Below the pieces are notes generated by a model that saw nothing but the letters and a program-made list of their open reading frames with translations, did no database searches and was not told the DNA's origin. The position numbers and the translations under genes are program-made. This document shows positions 48,018 through 53,304 of a stretch of DNA of 53,304 bases, piece by piece; the stretch's first letter is position 1; every line of letters begins with the position of its first letter. The DNA is from a virus, in the IMG/VR virus record IMGVR_UViG_3300018045_000005, positions 1-53,304 of that record; one strand, written 5' to 3'.

Positions 48018-50092
48018 TAGCCTAAAATTCCACCTAGTTCTTTAGCCGTACTATATACTTTTTGTTTTTTAGGTGCAAGGTCATTATCTTCATTCTCACT
48101 AAATACTAAAGAGTTTTTATTCCACTCACTAGCCCATAAAGGGGGTGAATCCCAATTAAAATACTCAATACGTAAATGAAAGCAAACAGCGAAAAAGTAA
48201 ACTATTAAATCTAAAGACTCATTTCGTAACTTTTTAGGGTTGGTCCATTTACCATCAATGTCACGTTGTTCGGCTATTAATTCAGGATAGAAACTATCTG
48301 GTAAAGCTGAAGTAAATCGGATCATACCACCTGGTTCTAATCTATCTAACGCATTATCCACATGGTCTTTAATCTTATTAGTATTGATCATCATAACTGG
48401 GATTTGACCACTAAATTGAGGTTTAACACCTTTAATAGCATTATCAGGGTATGTCACTTCAGTACGTGGTGAATTAGGTCTAGGTTTACCTTTCGCTAAT
48501 AGGAACTTACCAGCTTTACCTTCAGATTTTAATTTCAACCAATAATTATAAACCATACTGGTAACACCTTTAACACCACCGGAGTCACACATCGTGGCTT
48601 TAATGTACATTCTACGACCACTATCATCAGCCAACTCATAAGAAGCATCAATAACTTCTTCTGTCAAAATATCCCAATCTTCAAGATACGATCCTGGCTG
48701 TACCCACAATCTATCACCGTCATCGTCAACTCGGTTCGACTTCTTGATATTAAAACGATCAATTACAATCGAATCAAAAACTAAACCTTTAGACGGGGGT
48801 GCCAATACACCATGAACCTGAACAACCCAATGGTTCTTCTGAACATCGACTGTAGCCACTAGAAATCTAACACCCTCCGGTACAACAGGGTAATCATCAG
48901 CATCAAACTGTTCGACTCGATCTTTTAAATCTTCAGCCGTTCTATCAGAACCTAAACCTCTAGGGAAGTAAGGCTCACCCTGATCAGTGTTAACTGTAGT
49001 TTTTAAAGCACCTTGATCACCAGTTTGCTCAAATTCTTTTTCAGCCTTGATATAGTTAGTAACAAGAGTCTTCCATGAAGCGAATGATGCCGCAACCCCC
49101 ATTAGCCAGAATGAAGCAATATCCGATCTCTCACGTTCCCCATCCAACTCACCGTGATCATTTACAGACATACCATCCGGCACCCATAAACCACTTTTGT
49201 TCAATTCATATTTTGAATCGTGTTGGGTCAAACTTGCACAGTGTGGGCACATCATCTTAGCTGATTCAGCACTTTCAATAATATCGTTACTATCAACCCA
49301 TTTTAATAATTCAAATTTAGGCTCGTAAAAAGTACCGCAATGATCGCAAGGCCAATACCATCTACGACGATCTCCACGGTTGTAAAGAGAAAGAATACCT
49401 TTAGACGGAGGTGCTTCGTGCTTACTATTAGGGATGTAGTTGATGTCGGTAACTTCATGACCAGGTGACGATTCAGCAAGGGTCATAGCATAACTACCAA
49501 AAGTAGTTGTACGTTTACGAGCCAAATCAAACGGTGAACCTTCGTTATCAATGTTCAAAGCCATACGGTCATAATCCGTCAAAGCAACTTTACCGATAGG
49601 TCTACCTGACATCTCATTGATGGTAGGCCAACTTAACGTCAACATCATTCCGGAAGTGTAATGTTTATCATGAGTGTTATCGGAATCTGAACGTTGCATT
49701 AAACGTTTACCGACTTCAGGTGAATGACGATGTAAACGGTCAATACGACGCTTTGAGAAGTCGCGGGCAACACCTTGGGAAGTCTGATAAAGAATCATGT
49801 CAGCAGGGTCACACGTCACCGTATGAGCCACCCAGTTAACTAGAAGTGCATCGGTCTTACCTGACTGAGCAGGACCAACAAATATCTCAGCAATGTAATC
49901 TCTACTTGCCAACACATCCATTGGTTCAACCATATAAGGGGTGGTCTCATTCTTCCAAGGACCAACATAAGCACCAGGGTTATTTACCAATCGATATTTA
50001 CTGGCGGCTTCAGAAACTTCTAAACGCTCAGACGGCTCTAATATCTGTACAACATCTTTCAAAAGGTCATTGAAATTACCATAATTATTCAT
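48017..50092 (-). CDS. Terminase large subunit (GpA family)
   Basis: I chose ATG 50092 (691 residues); a GTG at 50104 adds four. Walker A FVGPAQSGKTDAL is near residue 55; CDHCGTFYEPKF ... MMCPHCASL is the Zn ribbon typical of GpA; the nuclease part includes ATVDVQKNHWVVQ, CDSGG and NESLDLIVYF. ATP drives packaging and the nuclease cuts concatemers. GpA types often cut cos-like ends, but no obvious cos site was recognised. Confidence 0.93.
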   Translation of the reverse strand: MNNYGNFNDLLKDVVQILEPSERLEVSEAASKYRLVNNPGAYVGPWKNETTPYMVEPMDVLASRDYIAEIFVGPAQSGKTDALLVNWVAHTVTCDPADMILYQTSQGVARDFSKRRIDRLHRHSPEVGKRLMQRSDSDNTHDKHYTSGMMLTLSWPTINEMSGRPIGKVALTDYDRMALNIDNEGSPFDLARKRTTTFGSYAMTLAESSPGHEVTDINYIPNSKHEAPPSKGILSLYNRGDRRRWYWPCDHCGTFYEPKFELLKWVDSNDIIESAESAKMMCPHCASLTQHDSKYELNKSGLWVPDGMSVNDHGELDGERERSDIASFWLMGVAASFASWKTLVTNYIKAEKEFEQTGDQGALKTTVNTDQGEPYFPRGLGSDRTAEDLKDRVEQFDADDYPVVPEGVRFLVATVDVQKNHWVVQVHGVLAPPSKGLVFDSIVIDRFNIKKSNRVDDDGDRLWVQPGSYLEDWDILTEEVIDASYELADDSGRRMYIKATMCDSGGVKGVTSMVYNYWLKLKSEGKAGKFLLAKGKPRPNSPRTEVTYPDNAIKGVKPQFSGQIPVMMINTNKIKDHVDNALDRLEPGGMIRFTSALPDSFYPELIAEQRDIDGKWTNPKKLRNESLDLIVYFFAVCFHLRIEYFNWDSPPLWASEWNKNSLVFSENEDNDLAPKKQKVYSTAKELGGILG

Positions 50093-50717
50093 CCGATAAC
50101 ACACCTTGTTGTAAAGATTTAGTGGCTATGGAGTCAATACCGTCACTACCATCCTCACCTTGTATTAACGAGTTTTCAAATTTAGCAAATTCTTCACTAC
50201 TAACAAGTTTTCTAGCTGTCTCAATCAATAATTCATCAGACATATCTATAATCAAAGCACGTTGGGCTTCATCTAAACCTACTTCACGGTCAACCTTATC
50301 GGAAAATAAATTAACCGACGACCGGATGATCTTAAAAACTTCTGTTAAAGCGTCATAAATTTCTTCAGTACGCCATAAATCACCAGCCTTCTCTTCATAT
50401 TTTTGACGAGATAAAGCACTATCCCAAAACTCTTTACGAATTTTAACTGGTAATTTATGAGGTGGCATTTGTTCAATTAAACGCACAACCTGTTCATCAG
50501 TGGGGGCGGCTAACACACTGGCGGCATCTGCAATATCATAAACTGGGTAACTATTACGTTCACCAACAGGTTTAACACCAGCTAAACGCACCCCCACCGT
50601 CTTTTTATCAATTCTGAATAATTTGGCTAGTGCGGTTTTAGATAACCCTTCCATCAATGATACGGTAGCTTCCGAACTACGGTGATGTGCCGTAGCCCCA
50701 CTTTTATTTTCTGCCAT
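50085..50717 (-). CDS. Terminase small subunit (Nu1/DUF1441 type)
   Basis: The product has 210 residues. GLSKTALAKLFRIDKKTVGVRLAGVKPVG is the N-terminal helix-turn-helix that recognises DNA at the packaging site; the rest is helical (REVGLDEAQRALIIDMSDELLIETARKL) and forms the large-subunit interface. It overlaps the polymerase gene by 14 bases, an unusual arrangement that fuses replication and packaging genes into one transcript. Confidence 0.85.
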   Translation of the reverse strand: MAENKSGATAHHRSSEATVSLMEGLSKTALAKLFRIDKKTVGVRLAGVKPVGERNSYPVYDIADAASVLAAPTDEQVVRLIEQMPPHKLPVKIRKEFWDSALSRQKYEEKAGDLWRTEEIYDALTEVFKIIRSSVNLFSDKVDREVGLDEAQRALIIDMSDELLIETARKLVSSEEFAKFENSLIQGEDGSDGIDSIATKSLQQGVLSDE

Positions 50718-52962
50718 TTAATAAAGGCTCCACTAATTTTTTAGTCTCAGCAATATAGAAATCATAATTTAAATTATCTCGATTGAAGGTAGACATATCG
50801 TTACATTCAGTACATAGCCAACCACCTTGAATTGAAGTAGTTGTCGGATAATATCGACTCTTATTCCCCGTGTGAATTCTAGCATCCCAAGGCATACCTG
50901 CCGTGTCTAAATCAACACCTTCAGGGTTGGAAATATTACGAATTTCATTCGACACTTGATTAAAGAATTCATCAGTCAATCCAGATCGACGCTTCCAACC
51001 ACCCTCAACGTATTTATCAGCCACGGGGATTACTTTCTTCAAATACCCACCTGTTTTAGATACATAATATCTAGTAGTACCCTGTAACTCTTCAGTTTCT
51101 ACAGCATATTCGATATTCAATACATTCGACCGCGGTATTTTAGTACGTAACATGAAGTCGTTAATATCTTCATGATTTTTAATAAACGTTTCAATATCTT
51201 CACCCCTAACCAAAGCGGCTTCAGCGGCCTTAGCAACCACGATCATACTACGGTTCTGGTGCCAACCTAAACGCCCATCATCTTCAACTTTCTTATGCTC
51301 GTAAGCACCGATTCGTTTAAGATCACCACTACCATCATACTCTGCGATATAGTTGTTCACATCTCTAACAAACATTCTTGAATATTCAGCACGTTCCAAT
51401 TCTAGTTTGGTTAAAGTTTCCCACCATTTACAGACCGCATGAACATGATCCTTATAAATACGAGGATATTTAATAGTCAAACCATCAGTATTAATTTGCA
51501 CCATTTCAAGACTTGGTGTTTTGATCAACTGATCAGCCAACATACACAGTGATAATTGACCATTAATAGTGATGGACATTGTATATAAAGGGTCATAGAA
51601 CGGTGAATATTGATTGTTAGAGTCACCGTAAACACCATTCAAAGCAAGTTTTAACATACCGTTTTCAGTAGGGTGAGTCTTCTTCGGGAACTGCTTACGC
51701 TGAAGATAAACACCTTCATAAATATCACAGAACTCTTCCCCTAAATGAGCAGGGTAAAGACGGTTTGAAATACCTAAATTCGGGTAATAACTAGCGACAT
51801 CCCAATCTTCTAAAATATAATCTTCATCAGCGTGAACAATTTGGGATTCAACAGACCCGTGAATACCACCTGTACCAAAATCATATTGGAAACCGTCGAT
51901 AACACAGTTTAAACCGGACTTATCTTTTAAACCACTTACCATTTTAATATTAGGATATTGACTCATCACATCTAGTATTTGAGGGCATTGACTTAAATAC
52001 ACGTAGCCAGATTTACGTTTCAACCCTAAAGATTCTCGATCCGCTGAAGTAACACCTTTCAACTGAATAACAGATTGATCCATCATTTTAGCCATAGCAG
52101 GTGTTACATCAACATATTCAAATACACCTTTAGTTTTGTTGATAACTTTCTTATTCAACCAATCCAAAACCATGTTGAAAGCAGGGTGTTCAAAACTTAC
52201 ATACGGTAACACGACCCCACCTAATGAAATCATAGCACGAGGGGTTTGAAGTGGGATTTTACGATTAGTAACTGGGTCTTTACCGAAGCACTTAATTCCT
52301 GACGCTTCAAGTTCCATAATGAAAAAATCTTTACCGATTTTAGTGTCATTATGGTTCATAAAATCCCGACCGTATTTCTCAGTCAATTCAACTCGAAATT
52401 TAATCTGTTTCATCGAATGTTTAAGAAATGATTTAGTTTCACCAACATCATGTTTGTTATATCTTAAAGTCACGTCTTTCGCGTAATCATCTAACACTGT
52501 GCCAGGTTTATAAGGTAAATCAATAATATTCTCAGAACTCATATTGAATTCTAAAATCTTAAGACTTGTCGCACGAGCCTTATTATCGAAGTGATGGATT
52601 TTAAATAAATCTATTTGTTTAATGAATCTATCATTAGGCCAAATCATCTGATTAAAACCACCAAAACCATCAATAATACTCTGTGACTTCTGATACAAAC
52701 CTTGATACCCGATAGTCGGGTCTTTCATGAATTCATGCATTATTGGGTAATCAAAATTCAAATTATTATAACCGACCAGTACATGATTATCGTTAGCTAA
52801 CCATGTAAGAAAATTGAATAAGTATGTGGAATCATCTCGACGATCACTTATCTCAAAAGTGTAAACATCACCAGTCGAAAAGTTATCAAAAACTACCGAA
52901 AAGAAATTAGGGTATATTTCTTCATCATAAACCCACAATTTTAGTAAATCTAACAAATTCAA
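50704..52962 (-). CDS. Family B DNA polymerase with 3'-5' exonuclease
   Basis: The product has 752 residues. Exonuclease motifs: DEE in VYDEEIYPNFF (about 12-22), GYNNLNFDYP (Exo II) and YNKHDVGET (Exo III, Y-x3-D). Polymerase motifs: DWDVASYYPNL (motif A), KLALNGVYGDSNN (motif B) and QINTDGLTIKY (motif C with TDG). The C-terminal 80 residues add a PWDARIH motif and a CTEC zinc-like pair, so an additional domain shared with the protein at 1884-2597. It replicates phage DNA. The palm motif C has NTDG in place of the usual DTD, which may be family-specific. Confidence 0.9.
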   Translation of the reverse strand: MNLLDLLKLWVYDEEIYPNFFSVVFDNFSTGDVYTFEISDRRDDSTYLFNFLTWLANDNHVLVGYNNLNFDYPIMHEFMKDPTIGYQGLYQKSQSIIDGFGGFNQMIWPNDRFIKQIDLFKIHHFDNKARATSLKILEFNMSSENIIDLPYKPGTVLDDYAKDVTLRYNKHDVGETKSFLKHSMKQIKFRVELTEKYGRDFMNHNDTKIGKDFFIMELEASGIKCFGKDPVTNRKIPLQTPRAMISLGGVVLPYVSFEHPAFNMVLDWLNKKVINKTKGVFEYVDVTPAMAKMMDQSVIQLKGVTSADRESLGLKRKSGYVYLSQCPQILDVMSQYPNIKMVSGLKDKSGLNCVIDGFQYDFGTGGIHGSVESQIVHADEDYILEDWDVASYYPNLGISNRLYPAHLGEEFCDIYEGVYLQRKQFPKKTHPTENGMLKLALNGVYGDSNNQYSPFYDPLYTMSITINGQLSLCMLADQLIKTPSLEMVQINTDGLTIKYPRIYKDHVHAVCKWWETLTKLELERAEYSRMFVRDVNNYIAEYDGSGDLKRIGAYEHKKVEDDGRLGWHQNRSMIVVAKAAEAALVRGEDIETFIKNHEDINDFMLRTKIPRSNVLNIEYAVETEELQGTTRYYVSKTGGYLKKVIPVADKYVEGGWKRRSGLTDEFFNQVSNEIRNISNPEGVDLDTAGMPWDARIHTGNKSRYYPTTTSIQGGWLCTECNDMSTFNRDNLNYDFYIAETKKLVEPLLNGRK

Positions 52963-52990
52963 TACCTCTTTAATATGGATAATTACTTAC

Positions 52991-53016
52991 GATACGCACT
53001 CGTTAAAATGCGTATC
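52991..53016 (-). other. Hairpin between the SSB-like and polymerase genes
   Basis: GATACGCA (52991-52998), a 10-base loop and TGCGTATC (53009-53016) form a perfect 8-bp stem. No T run follows, so it may be an mRNA processing or stability element rather than a terminator. Confidence 0.65.
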
Positions 53017-53028
53017 AGATGTAACTAT

Positions 53029-53304
53029 TTAAACAATATGACCTGCTTGACGCATTTGATCATCAGTCCAATTAGCACCTTTCAAGGCTTGATAAGTGAA
53101 ACCTTGTTGGATAGCTGTCGCTGTCATTTGCGGTTCTGCTGGTGGTACTGCCGCAACTGGTGGTACTGCACCTGCATTATTAACCATACCGTAGTCTGGT
53201 TGTACTGCACCTGCATTATTAACCATACCGTAGTCTGGTTGTACTGCACCTGCTGGTGGTACTGCACCTGCTGGTGGTACTGCACCTGCTGGTGGTACTG
53301 CACC
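53029..53304 (-). CDS. SSB-like protein, C-terminal part (continues from base 1)
   Basis: This is the end of the gene begun at 706. In the minus frame it encodes AGAVPP repeats, then two QPDYGMVNNAGAV copies, a short PPVAAVPPAEPQ spacer and TATAIQQGFTYQALKGANWTDDQMRQAGHIV. The last 28 residues look like a small helical domain (YxALKGANWTDDQM-x3-GHI) of a kind found at the ends of some phage proteins. It could bind a replication partner, as acidic SSB tails do (inference). Stop at 53029-53031. Confidence 0.7.
   Translation of the reverse strand, partial: GAVPPAGAVPPAGAVPPAGAVQPDYGMVNNAGAVQPDYGMVNNAGAVPPVAAVPPAEPQMTATAIQQGFTYQALKGANWTDDQMRQAGHIV
53171..53248 (-). repeat. Two perfect 39-bp tandem repeats
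   Basis: Copies at 53171-53209 and 53210-53248 encode the 13-residue unit with QPDYGMVNNAGAV order on the minus strand. They directly adjoin the 18-bp AGAVPP array. Confidence 0.92.
53250..53304. repeat. Terminal direct repeat, right copy
   Basis: Identical to bases 1-55: one base plus three 18-bp units (53251-53268, 53269-53286, 53287-53304). Confidence 0.95.

Noticed and set aside
52991-53016. Terminator between SSB and polymerase genes
   Set aside because: The stem is good but no T run follows on the minus strand, so I list it only as a hairpin.

Overview
The window is a complete, AT-rich genome of a tailed double-stranded DNA phage that infects a Gram-negative bacterium. The host is most likely a marine gammaproteobacterium such as a Vibrio or Shewanella relative; that is inferred from gene style only. 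The head and tail genes follow the phage lambda order (small and large terminase, gpW, portal, S49 protease with nested scaffold, decoration protein, capsid, tail tube, G/GT, tape measure, M, K, J), so the virion should be a siphovirus with a long non-contractile tail. The first 55 bases equal the last 55 bases, and one reading frame runs across the junction. The record is therefore a circular (or circularly permuted) molecule of 53,249 unique bases, opened inside a gene for a single-stranded-DNA-binding protein. No integrase, excisionase or CI-type repressor is recognisable, so a strictly lytic life style is likely.

Layout. (1) From 2597 leftward across the junction and on to 22218 lies one very long minus-strand block: a Pro-rich linker protein, a DUF2800 nuclease, the SSB-like protein, a family-B DNA polymerase, the packaging, head and tail genes, two receptor-binding or depolymerase proteins, and a lysis cassette. 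(2) 2703-5193 (+) holds a superfamily 2 helicase, a VRR-NUC nuclease and a TetR-like small DNA-binding protein, ending in a terminator. (3) 8366-5494 (-) holds an unknown protein and a prim-pol/VapE primase-helicase, ending in two terminators. (4) 8367-9235 is non-coding and rich in short repeats and hairpins; it is a candidate origin. (5) 12294-9236 (-) is a compact operon of eight small or medium genes, nearly all of unknown function, ending in a perfectly duplicated terminator. (6) 12295-12693 is a divergent control region with helically phased repeats and a full-consensus promoter. (7) 12694-22228 (+) is the early and metabolic block: many small unknown genes, several small membrane proteins, ThyX, a Mom-like DNA-modification protein, NrdB without NrdA, a MazG-like pyrophosphohydrolase and helix-turn-helix proteins.

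How it works together. Seven sigma70-type promoters can be read directly. Most have a 17-bp spacer, and several carry the element TTGACG(A) in or next to the core promoter, twice as a long inverted repeat. This suggests one regulator, possibly the TetR-like or a Cro-like protein, coordinates the early transcription units. ThyX, NrdB and the pyrophosphohydrolase supply or clean deoxynucleotides. The primase-helicase, helicase, polymerase, SSB and nucleases replicate and recombine DNA. The Mom-like enzyme probably modifies adenines to evade restriction. The tail carries an SGNH-type O-acetylesterase protein and a putative beta-helix spike, which points to a polysaccharide-covered host. The lysis set is an M23 endopeptidase, a holin-like protein and two tiny membrane proteins.

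Five genes or nested reading frames are easy to miss: 15322-15486, 17158-17328 (TTG start), 22424-22558, 28461-28613, and the scaffold start inside the protease at 45422. The G/GT tail chaperone frameshift (GGGAAAG) is also directly readable.
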